In this document: positions 8,251 to 16,885 of the stretch, in pieces | Position numbering within the stretch: the stretch's first letter is position 1 | How the letters are laid out: each line of letters begins with the position of its first letter | NCBI RefSeq assembly: GCF_001423695.1 | Contig: NZ_LMOZ01000001.1 | Span: 496,001-560,000 of the forward strand | DNA from: Leifsonia sp. Leaf336 | GTDB taxonomy: Bacteria > Actinomycetota > Actinomycetes > Actinomycetales > Microbacteriaceae | Length of the DNA stretch: 64,000 nt | Direction: 5' to 3' | Notes under the pieces: model-generated | Database searches by the model: none | Seen by the model: only the letters and a program-made list of their open reading frames with translations | What the model was told of the DNA's origin: nothing | Made by a program: the position numbers and the translations under genes

Positions 8251-9420
8251 AGGAGACCCCGTGGAGATCGGCCAGGGGAGCGGCAACGACAGGGGCTCGC
8301 CCTCGTGGGGCACGACCAGCAGGCCGGTCGCTCCGGCGAGCCCGCGCAACATGGCGGCGCCGCGCCAGGCCGCGACGACCGCGCGCCCGCCGACGTCGGT
8401 GTAGGGGGCCAGTACGGTCGTCCCCGCGCGGCCCTCCACGTCGGTGCCGCGCACGACGCGCGTCGGCACCGGTTCGCGGCCGGCCAGGCCGGCGAGCAGC
8501 GGCTCCACGAGCGTGATCGCCGCCACCATCGCCGCGAGCGGGTTGCCCGGGAGGGCGACGACGAGCCGGCCGTCCGGCAGCCGGGCGATGCGGGTGGGGC
8601 CTCCCGGTCGCATCGCCACACCGTCGACGAGGAGGTGGGCGTCGAGGGCGAGGAGCGCCGCCCGCACGTGGTCGGCCGACGAGCCTCCGGTGCCGCCGGT
8701 CGTGATGACGACGTCGGCGCGGGAGTCGCGCAGCGCCGCGACGGTCTCGTCGTGATGGTCGGGGACGCGCACCGCTCCCGTGACACGGCCGCCGAGCATC
8801 CGGACGAGCGCCGGGAACTGCACGCCGAAGCTGTCGCGCACACGCCCCGTGGGCGGCACGCCCTCGGTGACCACCTCGTCGCCCGTGAACACGAGCGCGA
8901 CCGACGGCACCGCCTGCACGGTCAGCTCGTCGGCGCCGGTGGCGGCCGCGAGGGCGACATGCGCGGGGTTGAGCAGGGTGCCGGCGGCGATGAGCAGCTC
9001 GCCGCGCCCGGCCTCCGTCGCCGGCCGCCGGATGTGATGGTCGGGCCGCGGCTCCGCTGCGACCGTCGAGCGCAGGAGGCCGTCCTCCACGACCCCGCTC
9101 TCGCTGCGCAGCACCGCGATCGGAAGGCCCGGCTCCGGTGCGTCCGGCACCGGTGCACCCGTGACGATCGGCCACGCCTGGCCCCCGGCCGGCGCCGTGG
9201 CTCCGGCGGTGACGACCCGCCACGGGCCGTCCCCGACGACGAACCAGCCGTCCATCGCGGCGGAAGCGAAGTGCGGGAGGTCGATCGGCGTCACCAGGTC
9301 GTCGACGAGGCGGCGCCCCACCGCACGATCGAGCGCGACGGGCTCCGGAGGAAGCATCGCACCGGCTCCGGCGGAAGCCGCGATCGCGCGTGCCTCCAGC
9401 CAGGTCGGCCGCGCGGTCAC
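8239..9420 (-). CDS. moeA: Molybdopterin molybdenumtransferase MoeA
   Basis: A 393-residue enzyme that inserts molybdate into adenylated molybdopterin, the last step of Mo cofactor synthesis. Seen: [10 protein letters not shown] (the MoeA substrate loop with conserved Asp-Gly), [26 protein letters not shown] (the MoaB/Mog-like nucleotide loop) and [11 protein letters not shown]-terminal beta domain follows. Start assigned to GTG 9420, whose GTGA overlaps the stop of a tiny leaderless ORF at 9417-9455; GTG 9453 in the same frame is an alternative. It is divergent from fdhD and the FDH-like molybdoenzyme, which would use the cofactor. Confidence 0.92.
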   Translation of the reverse strand: MTARPTWLEARAIAASAGAGAMLPPEPVALDRAVGRRLVDDLVTPIDLPHFASAAMDGWFVVGDGPWRVVTAGATAPAGGQAWPIVTGAPVPDAPEPGLPIAVLRSESGVVEDGLLRSTVAAEPRPDHHIRRPATEAGRGELLIAAGTLLNPAHVALAAATGADELTVQAVPSVALVFTGDEVVTEGVPPTGRVRDSFGVQFPALVRMLGGRVTGAVRVPDHHDETVAALRDSRADVVITTGGTGGSSADHVRAALLALDAHLLVDGVAMRPGGPTRIARLPDGRLVVALPGNPLAAMVAAITLVEPLLAGLAGREPVPTRVVRGTDVEGRAGTTVLAPYTDVGGRAVVAAWRGAAMLRGLAGATGLLVVPHEGEPLSLPLPWPISTGSPVEI

Positions 9421-9455
9421 CGCGCCATGTCCATCCGTGATGCTGTTCCACACAT
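9417..9455 (-). CDS. Candidate 12-codon leaderless leader ORF upstream of moeA
   Basis: CATACT at 9462-9467 (minus strand) ends 6 nt before ATG 9455, which opens a short frame reading [12 protein letters not shown] and then TGA. That stop overlaps the moeA GTG as GTGA. The moeA start itself has no good ribosome binding site, so this mini-ORF could deliver ribosomes to moeA by termination-reinitiation. Existence as a translated peptide is inferred from spacing alone. Confidence 0.4.
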   Translation of the reverse strand: MCGTASRMDMAR

Positions 9456-9498
9456 CATTCGAGTATGGGCCAGGGGCCGCCCGTGGTAAGCCTGGAAC

Positions 9499-10383
9499 AT
9501 GAGTCGAACGACATCGCGAAAACAGATCACGCGCATCGTCGTCGGTGAATCGCGCAGCCGGCGGGAGGACGTGCTCGCCGTCGAGGAGCCGCTCGAGATC
9601 CGGGTAGCGGGCACCCCGCTCTCGATCACCATGCGCACCCCCGGCAGCGACTTCGATCTGGCTGCGGGCTTCCTCGTCTCCGAGGGCGTGATCGCGCACG
9701 CCGACCAGCTGAACGCCATCCGCTACTGCGCCGGCGGCACGGTCGACGGCGAGAACACCTACAACGTCCTCGACGTCACGCTGGCGCCCGGCGTTCCGCG
9801 CCCCGACGTGAGCCTCGACCGCAACTTCTACATGACCAGCTCGTGCGGCCTCTGCGGCAAGGCCAGCATCGACGCCGTCCGCACCCGCTCCGCCTACCCC
9901 GTCGCGGACGACGCCGTCCGCGTGACCGACGAGCTGCTGACCACCCTCCCCGACCGGCTGCGGGAGGGCCAGGCGATGTTCGAGAAGACCGGAGGCCTCC
10001 ACGCGGCCGCGCTGTTCGACGCGTCGACCGGCGCGCTGCTCGTCCTCCGTGAGGACGTCGGCCGGCACAACGCGGTCGACAAGGTGGTCGGCTGGGCGCT
10101 CAAGGAGGGCCGCCTCCCGCTCAGCGGAACCGTGCTGATGGTGTCGGGCCGGGCCTCCTTCGAGCTGGTGCAGAAGGCCTCGATGGCCGGCATCCCGGTG
10201 CTGGCCGCGGTGTCGGCGCCGTCGTCGCTCGCCGTCGACCTCGGCACGGAGCTCGGCCTCACGGTGGTCGGGTTCCTCCGGGGATCGTCGATGGTGGTCT
10301 ACTCCGGGGCGGAGCGCGTCGTGCCGGCGCCCGTCGCGCAACCGCAGGCACGCGAACCGCAGAGTCAGGAGACCCTCGTCTGA
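9499..10383 (+). CDS. fdhD: Formate dehydrogenase sulfurtransferase FdhD
   Basis: A 294-residue FdhD protein. In this family FdhD takes sulfur from a cysteine desulfurase and delivers it to the Mo-bis-MGD cofactor of formate dehydrogenase. Visible: [27 protein letters not shown], the essential CGLCGK (Cys-x-x-Cys) at about residues 115-120, [21 protein letters not shown] and [13 protein letters not shown]. The downstream molybdoenzyme begins in the same transcript, TGATG overlap at 10381-10385, so the pair is coupled. TAAGCC at 9487-9492 lies 6 nt before the ATG, a weak leaderless promoter candidate. The C-terminal 20 residues are Pro/Gln-rich and variable. Confidence 0.95.
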   Translation: MSRTTSRKQITRIVVGESRSRREDVLAVEEPLEIRVAGTPLSITMRTPGSDFDLAAGFLVSEGVIAHADQLNAIRYCAGGTVDGENTYNVLDVTLAPGVPRPDVSLDRNFYMTSSCGLCGKASIDAVRTRSAYPVADDAVRVTDELLTTLPDRLREGQAMFEKTGGLHAAALFDASTGALLVLREDVGRHNAVDKVVGWALKEGRLPLSGTVLMVSGRASFELVQKASMAGIPVLAAVSAPSSLAVDLGTELGLTVVGFLRGSSMVVYSGAERVVPAPVAQPQAREPQSQETLV

Positions 10384-12674
10384 TGCATGAGACGGATGTG
10401 AACCCGGGAAGCGAGTACCCGGACCTCGAGGTCGGCCACAAGAAGGAGTGGGCCGTCGGCGTCCCCGCCATCCTGCACTCGATGGAGCCGGCGATCCGCG
10501 AGATGGGCCCGGCGCGCACCGCGAAGCTGATGACGGCGATCAACCAGAAGAACGGCTTCGACTGCATGAGCTGCGCGTGGCCCGACCCGGGCGAGCGCAA
10601 CCTCCTGGAGTTCTGCGAGAACGGCGCCAAGGCGGTCACCTGGGAGGCGACTCCGATCACCGTGCCGACGACCTTCTGGGCCGAGAACTCGCTGACCAGC
10701 CTGCTCGACAAGTCCGAGTACTGGCTCGGGATGCAGGGCCGTCTCGTCGAGCCCGTCTACAAGCCGGCCGGTTCCGACCACTACGAGCCGATCGGCTGGG
10801 AGGCCGCGTTCGCGCTGATCGCCGACCGCCTGAACGCCCTCGACTCGCCCGATCGCGCCGCCTTCTACACCAGCGGTCGAACGGCCAACGAGACCGCCTT
10901 CGTCTATCAGCTGTTCGTGCGCGCGTTCGGGACCAACAACCTCCCGGACTGCTCGAACATGTGCCACGAATCGACCGGCACCGCGCTGAGCGAGACCATC
11001 GGCATCGGCAAGTCGACGATCGCCTACGACGACTTCGGCAAGGCCGAGCTGATCATCGTGATGGGCCAGAACCCGGGCACGAACCACCCGCGCATGCTCA
11101 CCGCGCTGGAGGAGGCCAAGCGCAATGGCGCCACCATCGTGGCGGTGAACCCGCTGCCGGAGGCCGGGCTCATCCGCTACAAGAACCCGCAGAAGCCGCG
11201 CGGCATCATCGGCAAGGGCACGCAGATCGCCGACCACTTCCTGCAGATCCGCTCCGGCGGTGACATGGCGCTCCTCCAGGCGGTGTCGAAGCGGGTGCTG
11301 GAGGCCGAGGACGCCGCACCGGGAACCGTGCTCGATCACGCGTTCCTCGCCGAGCACACCCTCGGGCTGGAGGAGTTCCGCGCGCACATCGCGACCCTCG
11401 ACGACGCCACGGTTCTGGAGGCCACCGGCCTCAGCCTGGCCGACATCGACCTCCTCGCCGACCTCTACGTGCGCTCCGACCGCACGATCATCACCTGGGC
11501 GATGGGTCTCACGCAGCAGAAGAACGCCGTCGCCACCCTCAAGGAGCTCATCACCCTCCTGCTGCTGCGCGGCAACATCGGCAAGCCGGGGGCGGGCGCC
11601 TCCCCGATCCGCGGCCACAGCAACGTGCAGGGCGACCGGACCATGGGGATCTGGGAGCAGATGCCCGAGAGGTTCCTCGACGCACTGCAGCGCGAGTTCG
11701 GGTTCGACCCGCCGCGCGCCCACGGCTTCGACGCCCTCCAGACCATCGAGGGCCTCCAGCGCGGCGAGATCGACGTCTTCTTCGCGATGGGCGGCAACTT
11801 CGTCGGGGCGATCTCCGACACGGCGGCGGCGGAGGCCGCGATGCGCGGCGCCGGGCTGACCGTGCAGGTGTCGACCAAGCTGAACCGTTCGCACGTGGTG
11901 ACCGGCGACGAGGCGCTCATCCTGCCGACGCTCGGCCGCACGGAGGTCGACCTCCAGAAGGGTGGCCCGCAGTTCTTATCGGTGGAGGACAGCGTCTGCG
12001 CCGTGCACGCGACGCACGGCAAGGTCCCCCCGGTCGCGTCCGGCCTGCTGTCGGAGGTCGCGATCGTGTGCCGGCTGGCGCAGGCGACCCTCGATCCCGC
12101 GCTGGGCATCGACTGGGCTGGCTTCGAGGCCGAGTACGACGTCATCCGCGAGCACATCAGCCACGTCGTCCCAGGCTTCGAGAGCTTCAACGACGACATC
12201 CGCCGCAAGGGCGGCTTCGTCCTCCCGAACGGCCCCCGCGACGAGCGGCGCTTCGACACGGCGACGGGCAAGGCGATGATCACCGTCAACGAGCTGGAGC
12301 ACCTGGAGCGGCCGGAGGGCCGGCTGATCCTGCAGACGCTGCGCTCACACGACCAGTTCAACACGACGATCTACAGCCTCAACGACCGCTACCGCGGCAT
12401 CAAGAACGGCCGCGACGTCGTCTTCGTGAACCCGTTCGACCTCGCCGAGCTGGGCCTGACCGACGGCCAGCGCGTCGACATCCGCAGCGAGTGGCGCGAC
12501 GAGCCCGACCGGGTGCTCGAGAACTACCGCGTGGTGTCGTACCCGACCGCTCGCGGCTGCGCGGCCGCCTACTATCCCGAGGCGAACGTCCTCGTGCCGC
12601 TGCAGAGCGCCGCCACCGGCAGCAACACCCCGGTCTCGAAGGCGGTGATCGTGCGGCTGGTGCCGCGCGAGTGA
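10383..12674 (+). CDS. FdhF/YdeP-family molybdopterin oxidoreductase
   Basis: A 763-residue Mo-bis-MGD enzyme of the formate dehydrogenase alpha/YdeP group. Seen: FDCMSCAWPDPG near residue 60 (a Cys pair typical of YdeP members), TSGRTANETAF, CSNMCHESTGTALSETIG (the Cys near the Mo site), MGQNPGTNHPRML, RGHSNVQGDRTMGIWE and a C-terminal cofactor-binding domain (ILQTLRSHDQFNTTIY). There is no TGA-encoded selenocysteine and no N-terminal ferredoxin cluster domain. The family is often annotated formate dehydrogenase, but the true substrate of YdeP-type members is poorly known. It needs the MoeA and FdhD encoded next to it. Confidence 0.88.
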   Translation: MHETDVNPGSEYPDLEVGHKKEWAVGVPAILHSMEPAIREMGPARTAKLMTAINQKNGFDCMSCAWPDPGERNLLEFCENGAKAVTWEATPITVPTTFWAENSLTSLLDKSEYWLGMQGRLVEPVYKPAGSDHYEPIGWEAAFALIADRLNALDSPDRAAFYTSGRTANETAFVYQLFVRAFGTNNLPDCSNMCHESTGTALSETIGIGKSTIAYDDFGKAELIIVMGQNPGTNHPRMLTALEEAKRNGATIVAVNPLPEAGLIRYKNPQKPRGIIGKGTQIADHFLQIRSGGDMALLQAVSKRVLEAEDAAPGTVLDHAFLAEHTLGLEEFRAHIATLDDATVLEATGLSLADIDLLADLYVRSDRTIITWAMGLTQQKNAVATLKELITLLLLRGNIGKPGAGASPIRGHSNVQGDRTMGIWEQMPERFLDALQREFGFDPPRAHGFDALQTIEGLQRGEIDVFFAMGGNFVGAISDTAAAEAAMRGAGLTVQVSTKLNRSHVVTGDEALILPTLGRTEVDLQKGGPQFLSVEDSVCAVHATHGKVPPVASGLLSEVAIVCRLAQATLDPALGIDWAGFEAEYDVIREHISHVVPGFESFNDDIRRKGGFVLPNGPRDERRFDTATGKAMITVNELEHLERPEGRLILQTLRSHDQFNTTIYSLNDRYRGIKNGRDVVFVNPFDLAELGLTDGQRVDIRSEWRDEPDRVLENYRVVSYPTARGCAAAYYPEANVLVPLQSAATGSNTPVSKAVIVRLVPRE

Positions 12675-12774
12675 TCGCCCGTCGACCGGACGGTCACGGG
12701 TGCGGTACACGCCGTGGTCGCCGACCCGCCGCCACCGGGAGGCACAGCAGCGAAACCAGGCGTACTACTGGTGC

Positions 12775-14385
12775 ATGCCACAGACGCACGAACACACACC
12801 CGACAACCCGGCCGGCTGGGCGACCGATCCGGGGGCCCTCGTCTACGGCCTCGACCTGTCCCGGTTCGCCGACAGCGACGGCGATGGCTTCGGCGACCTC
12901 CGCGGCGCCATCGAGCATCTCGACCACGTTGCATCGCTCGGTGTCACCTGGATCTGGCTGCTGCCGTTCTACCCCAGCGCGCGCAGAGACAACGGCTACG
13001 ACGTCGACGACCACTTGGCGGTCGACCCGCGCTTCGGCGACCTCGACGACCTGCGGGAGCTGATCGCGCGGGCCCACGATCACGGGATCCGCATCCTCAT
13101 CGACGCGGTCCCGCACCACACCTCCGACCGGCACCCGTGGTTCCTCGCCGCACGGGAGGACACCGACGGCCGGGCGGGGAAGTTCTTCGTGTGGAGCGAT
13201 GACGACTCCACCGAGCCGGGCGATCATCCGATGTTCCCCGGCGAGGAGGAGAGCGTCTGGACGTTCGACGAGCGGGCCGGCCGGTACTACCACCACCAGT
13301 TCTACTCGTTCCAGCCCGACATCAACGCGACCGATCCCGATGTCTTCGAGGAGATCGTCCAGCTGCTCACCTACTGGCTCGGCGTCGGGGTCGACGGCTT
13401 CCGGATCGACGCCGCGCTCCTCCTCGTGCAGGGCAAGGGGAGGCCGGACACCGATGTCGACGACGACGTGTTCTTCGACAGGCTCCGGGCGCGCCTGCGC
13501 GAGATCCGACCCGATGTCGCGCTCATCGCCGAGGCCGATGAGGCGCCGGAACTGATGGCGAAGCTGATCGAGAACGACCGCTTCGACGCGGTCATCGACT
13601 TCAGCCTCAACAACGCGACGTTCCTCGCCCTCGCGCGCGAGCAGGCGCAGCCGATCGTCGAAGCGCTCGCCCGCCTGGACGCCAACATCCCGCCCGAGTC
13701 CCGCCTGAACCTCATGCGCAACGCCGACGAGCTCGACCTGTCGCAGCTGAGCGACGACGAACGGCAGGAGGTCTTCGACCGGTTCGCGACCGATCCCCGC
13801 GCCATCATCTACGGGCGCGGCATCCGTCGCGGCTGGGCGCCGATGCTGCAGCCGCAGCAGCGCGTCCGGATGACGCTGAGCCTCCTCCATGCCCTGCCCG
13901 GCGTGCCACTGCTGCAGGCGGGTCAGGAGGTCGGCGTGGGCGACGACCTGAGTGTGGAGGGCCGCGGGGCCTCCCGCACGACGATGCAGTGGGACGACAC
14001 CGAATGGGGAGGGTTCACCTCGGCAGCCGAGTCGCCGCTGACGCTGCGGACGCAGGTCGACGGTCCGTTCGGGTTCCCCGCGGTCAACGTGCGAGCGCAG
14101 GAGGCCGACCCCGGTTCACTGCTGGCCCTCGCGCGCGAACTGGCCCGGGTGCGACGCGACACCCACGCCGACGCCGGCGGCTGGACGGTCGTCGACAGCG
14201 GCGACCCGGCCGTGCTCGCGCTTCAGCGCGACGGCCTCCTCACCCTCCACAACCTGGCGGATCGCGACGCGACGGTGAACGTGCACGGGCACGGGGAGGT
14301 GGTGCTCGCCGACGGCTGGGACGGCCGCGTGCTCGCTCCTTACGGCTTCGCCTGGCTCGTGTCGCCCCGCGACCTCTTGAGGTAG
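12775..14385 (+). CDS. GH13 trehalose-synthase-like protein with altered catalytic motif
   Basis: A 536-residue GH13 protein like TreS in layout: GLDLSRFADSDGDGFGDLRG at the N-terminus, YDVDDHLAVDPRFG, nucleophile motif GFRIDAAL and acid/base motif LIAEADEA. Two otherwise invariant positions differ. Motif I reads DAVPHHTS (Asn replaced by His) and motif IV reads LMRNADELDL, where TreS has RNHDELT, so the substrate-binding His is Ala. The catalytic Asp/Glu triad is kept. It may act on an unusual alpha-glucoside or have lost activity. TACTAC at 12763-12768 lies 6 nt before the ATG (leaderless). Its 3' end overlaps the convergent TelA-like gene by 46 bp. Confidence 0.75.
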   Translation: MPQTHEHTPDNPAGWATDPGALVYGLDLSRFADSDGDGFGDLRGAIEHLDHVASLGVTWIWLLPFYPSARRDNGYDVDDHLAVDPRFGDLDDLRELIARAHDHGIRILIDAVPHHTSDRHPWFLAAREDTDGRAGKFFVWSDDDSTEPGDHPMFPGEEESVWTFDERAGRYYHHQFYSFQPDINATDPDVFEEIVQLLTYWLGVGVDGFRIDAALLLVQGKGRPDTDVDDDVFFDRLRARLREIRPDVALIAEADEAPELMAKLIENDRFDAVIDFSLNNATFLALAREQAQPIVEALARLDANIPPESRLNLMRNADELDLSQLSDDERQEVFDRFATDPRAIIYGRGIRRGWAPMLQPQQRVRMTLSLLHALPGVPLLQAGQEVGVGDDLSVEGRGASRTTMQWDDTEWGGFTSAAESPLTLRTQVDGPFGFPAVNVRAQEADPGSLLALARELARVRRDTHADAGGWTVVDSGDPAVLALQRDGLLTLHNLADRDATVNVHGHGEVVLADGWDGRVLAPYGFAWLVSPRDLLR

Positions 14386-15518
14386 CCGCGCGAGCGGGCC
14401 ACCTGGTTCTCCAGCGCGTCGACCGTGCTGGCCATGCTGTCGATGGCCTGGCCGCGGTAGGTCTCGATGCTGTCCATCGTGGCGAAGACGTTGTCGAACG
14501 CCCGCTGCAGCGCTTCGACGTCGACCGCCGAGGATGTCTGCTCCTTCTGGATCTGCTCGGTCTGGTCGCGCAGCGCGTCGCCCGTGCGGCCGATCAGGGT
14601 GTTGGTGCTCTGGTGGAGGGCGGCCAGCTGGTCGATCACCATGCGCTGGTTATCGAGGGCCTGGGCGACCACCACCGCGGTGCGCAGGGCGGAGACGGTC
14701 GTGGTCTTCGCCCGCTCGACTCCTTTGATGAGCTGCACGTTGTTCTTGGCGATGACGTCGAGCGCGAGGTACGCCTGCACGGAGACGGCGATCTGCGTCG
14801 TGAGGTCCTGCCGACGCTGGCGGATCGGGAAGAGCGCCTCGTCCTCCAGCGCTTTGGCCCGATCGGGATCGGTGACCCGCAGCCGCGCCGCGTACTCCAC
14901 GGTCGCGCGGTCGAGCGCGCCGGCGAGCAGCACGTACTCGTTGAGCCGTTCCGTCGTCTTCCACAGCGCGGCACGTTCTTCGGCGATCGCCGCGTTGTCG
15001 CGGCGGAGCGACTCCTCGCCGTGATCGAGGGCGGCGACCATCGTGTCGAGCTGCCGCTGTGCCGACTCGAAACGCTCGATGTAGCGTCGCAGCCGCCTCC
15101 CGCCGGGAAGGCGCGAGAGAGTGCGATAGCGGCCGGCAAGGTGCTGCGGGTCGAAGTCGCTCACGGTCGAGCGAAGCTCCTGCAGGGTGCGCAGCACGCC
15201 GTACTGCGGATCGGAGCGCACCGACTTCTTGCCGCGCGCCGCTGCGAGCGACGCCGCCGGGCGGCTCAGCATCTGCCGGGAGGCGTCGCTCGACTCCCGC
15301 ATCTCTTTGTCGCCCAGCCGGGAGAACCCGACGATCTTGCGGCGGAACCCTTCGCTCTCCGGGTCGGCGGCGGCCAGCTCCGCGATCCAGGCGCGGGCCC
15401 GCTGCTCGAGCTCGGCCGCGCGGTCAGGTGCGACTCCCACCATGCCCACGGCCTGCTCCTCGCCGACTTCGGCGACGGCCTCCGGTGGCCGCAGGCCGTC
15501 CCCCGGGCTCGCGTTCAT
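14340..15518 (-). CDS. Toxic anion resistance protein, TelA/KlaA-like
   Basis: A 392-residue, mostly helical TelA-family protein (tellurite/toxic anion resistance). The C-terminal two thirds show the family pattern: EDEALFPIRQRRQDLTTQIAV, YLALDVIAKNNVQLIKGVERAKTTTVSALR, VVAQALDNQRMV and a final coiled coil with DNVFATMDSIETYRGQA. TelA proteins are linked to envelope stress and often to TerD-type genes; none is visible here. Start 15518 is fixed by GGGAGGAGC. It is convergent with, and overlaps, the GH13 gene, and divergent from the uridine-kinase-like gene. Confidence 0.88.
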   Translation of the reverse strand: MNASPGDGLRPPEAVAEVGEEQAVGMVGVAPDRAAELEQRARAWIAELAAADPESEGFRRKIVGFSRLGDKEMRESSDASRQMLSRPAASLAAARGKKSVRSDPQYGVLRTLQELRSTVSDFDPQHLAGRYRTLSRLPGGRRLRRYIERFESAQRQLDTMVAALDHGEESLRRDNAAIAEERAALWKTTERLNEYVLLAGALDRATVEYAARLRVTDPDRAKALEDEALFPIRQRRQDLTTQIAVSVQAYLALDVIAKNNVQLIKGVERAKTTTVSALRTAVVVAQALDNQRMVIDQLAALHQSTNTLIGRTGDALRDQTEQIQKEQTSSAVDVEALQRAFDNVFATMDSIETYRGQAIDSMASTVDALENQVARSRGYLKRSRGDTSQAKP

Positions 15519-15632
15519 GCGCTGCTCCTCCCGCCGAGGCCGACACGTGCTCCCAGGGTAGGCCGCGGGGCTGGGAGTGCGGTAATGCCTGCAGCGCTGG
15601 CGACCCTCGCACCGCGGTGGGATACTCGCGAC

Positions 15633-16112
15633 ATGGGCAGCACCACCACCGATCGGGCGACCTTCTTCGACGGGCTCGCCGCCGAATTCCTGCAGCACTA
15701 CCGCACGGGGCCGAGGTTCGTCGCGGTCACGGGCGTGCCGGGCGCCGACCTCCCCGCCGCCGCCGACGCGCTCGCGGACGCCCTGCGCGCCGCGGGGCAG
15801 CAGGCCGAACGCGCGCACGCGGCCGCGGGGGTGCAGGCCGACGACCTGCGCGCGGGGGTCGTAACCCCGTTCCGGTCCGCGGCGCCCGACGCCGTGCTCG
15901 TCGTCGACGGTCCCGGCCTCCTGGATGCCGGGCTGCGCGGATTCTGGAACTTCTCGGTCTGGATCGAGCACGACCCGGAGCGCGACGCGGACTGGTCGTT
16001 CGTCGCCACCGGCCGCAAGGATCCCCTCGGGGCGCCGCGCGAAGTCGCGTCCGTGCTGTTCGACGACGCGGATCCCGATCGGCCGCGGAGGCTGTTCGCC
16101 GATTCCTGCTGA
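15633..16112 (+). CDS. Uridine-kinase-like protein with degenerate P-loop
   Basis: A 159-residue protein with a Rossmann-like start (FVAVTGVPGADLPAAADALADAL) where a P-loop would be expected, but the GKS/T signature is missing (GVPGADLP). Later AVLVVDGPGLL resembles a Walker-B-like strand of uridine/cytidine kinases, then WIEHDPE. Actinobacteria carry many such uridine-kinase relatives with a lost P-loop; nucleotide binding is doubtful. GATACT at 15621-15626 ends 6 nt before the ATG, so transcription is probably leaderless. Function unknown. Confidence 0.6.
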   Translation: MGSTTTDRATFFDGLAAEFLQHYRTGPRFVAVTGVPGADLPAAADALADALRAAGQQAERAHAAAGVQADDLRAGVVTPFRSAAPDAVLVVDGPGLLDAGLRGFWNFSVWIEHDPERDADWSFVATGRKDPLGAPREVASVLFDDADPDRPRRLFADSC

Positions 16113-16236
16113 GCCGCCCCAGGCACACCCCCCGGTCGCGCAACGCGCCGGAGCCCGTCTTGCGCCGCCGGTTTGCTCGTCGCGGCTAGAGTTGGCCGCT
16201 GGGGGACCACCGGTTCGAACGGATCGAGGACCCTCC

Positions 16237-16794
16237 ATGCCACGCCAGGAACGCGCCGAGCGCAGTCGCGCCGCCATTCTCGACGCGGCGGCGGACGAGT
16301 TCGATCAGCACGGTTACGCAGGCGCCCGCCTCGAGCGGATCGTCGAGCGCACCGGGCTCACCAAGGGCGCGGTGTACTTCCACTTCCGGTCCAAGCTCGA
16401 CTTGGCCAAAGCGCTGCTGGAGGAGAAGTACGGCAACTGGCCCGCGATCGTCGCAGAGATCGACGGGAGCGGCCTCCGGGGCGTCGAGGCCGCCGTGGAG
16501 CTCACGCAGAGAGTCGGCGGGGTCTTCGCCTCGGATGTGCGTGTGCGGGCGGCGATGGCTCTGTCGCAGACCGTCCTCCCGCCCGGGCCGGACGCCGACC
16601 CGTACGAACACTGGGTGGGCGTCGTCGAGCGCTACCTGGCGCAGGAGGACGAGCTCGCGGGTGGGTTGTCGCCGCGTGAGGTCGCGATCGTCGCGGTGCA
16701 GGGATTCTTCGGCGCGTACATGATCGCTTCCGAGCGCGGGAGGCTGGACGACCTGCGGGCCGACATCGACCGGCTCTGGCGAGCCCTGCTCTAA
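16237..16794 (+). CDS. TetR-family regulator, ArpA/ScbR (gamma-butyrolactone receptor)-like
   Basis: A 185-residue regulator. The N-terminal HTH (RAERSRAAILDAAADEFDQHGYAGARLERI..TGLTKGAVYFHFRSKLDLAKALL) follows the ArpA/ScbR subgroup, where G-A-x-Y-F-H-F-x-S-K is typical. The C-terminal ligand pocket is helical and includes the family Trp (HWVGVVERY). It may sense a small signal such as a butyrolactone, but no AfsA-like synthase gene is in the window. A leader of about 40 nt follows TAGAGT (16187-16192) and carries ATCGAGGA as ribosome binding site. Confidence 0.8.
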   Translation: MPRQERAERSRAAILDAAADEFDQHGYAGARLERIVERTGLTKGAVYFHFRSKLDLAKALLEEKYGNWPAIVAEIDGSGLRGVEAAVELTQRVGGVFASDVRVRAAMALSQTVLPPGPDADPYEHWVGVVERYLAQEDELAGGLSPREVAIVAVQGFFGAYMIASERGRLDDLRADIDRLWRALL

Positions 16795-16822
16795 GCCCCC
16801 CATCAGCCCGCCCTGACGGATG

Positions 16823-16881
16823 CCGAGGGGCACGTTGTTGTCCCTTTCGGCGCCTGAAAGGGACAACAAGGTGCCCCTCGG
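16823..16881. repeat. Dispersed stem-loop repeat, copy 1
   Basis: A 26-bp inverted repeat with one mismatch and a 7-nt loop lies between the convergent TetR and LysR genes. The shared core of the family is CGAGGGGCACGTTGTTGTC on the left arm and its complement on the right. Its placement fits a bidirectional factor-independent 3'-end hairpin, although no T-tract follows. Other copies are at 24591-24647 and 35004-35062. Confidence 0.85.
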
Positions 16882-16885
16882 CGGC

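Noticed and set aside
10981-11010. Possible selenocysteine in the FdhF-like protein
   Set aside because: No in-frame TGA occurs at the active-site region; a Cys is present in CSNMCHE.
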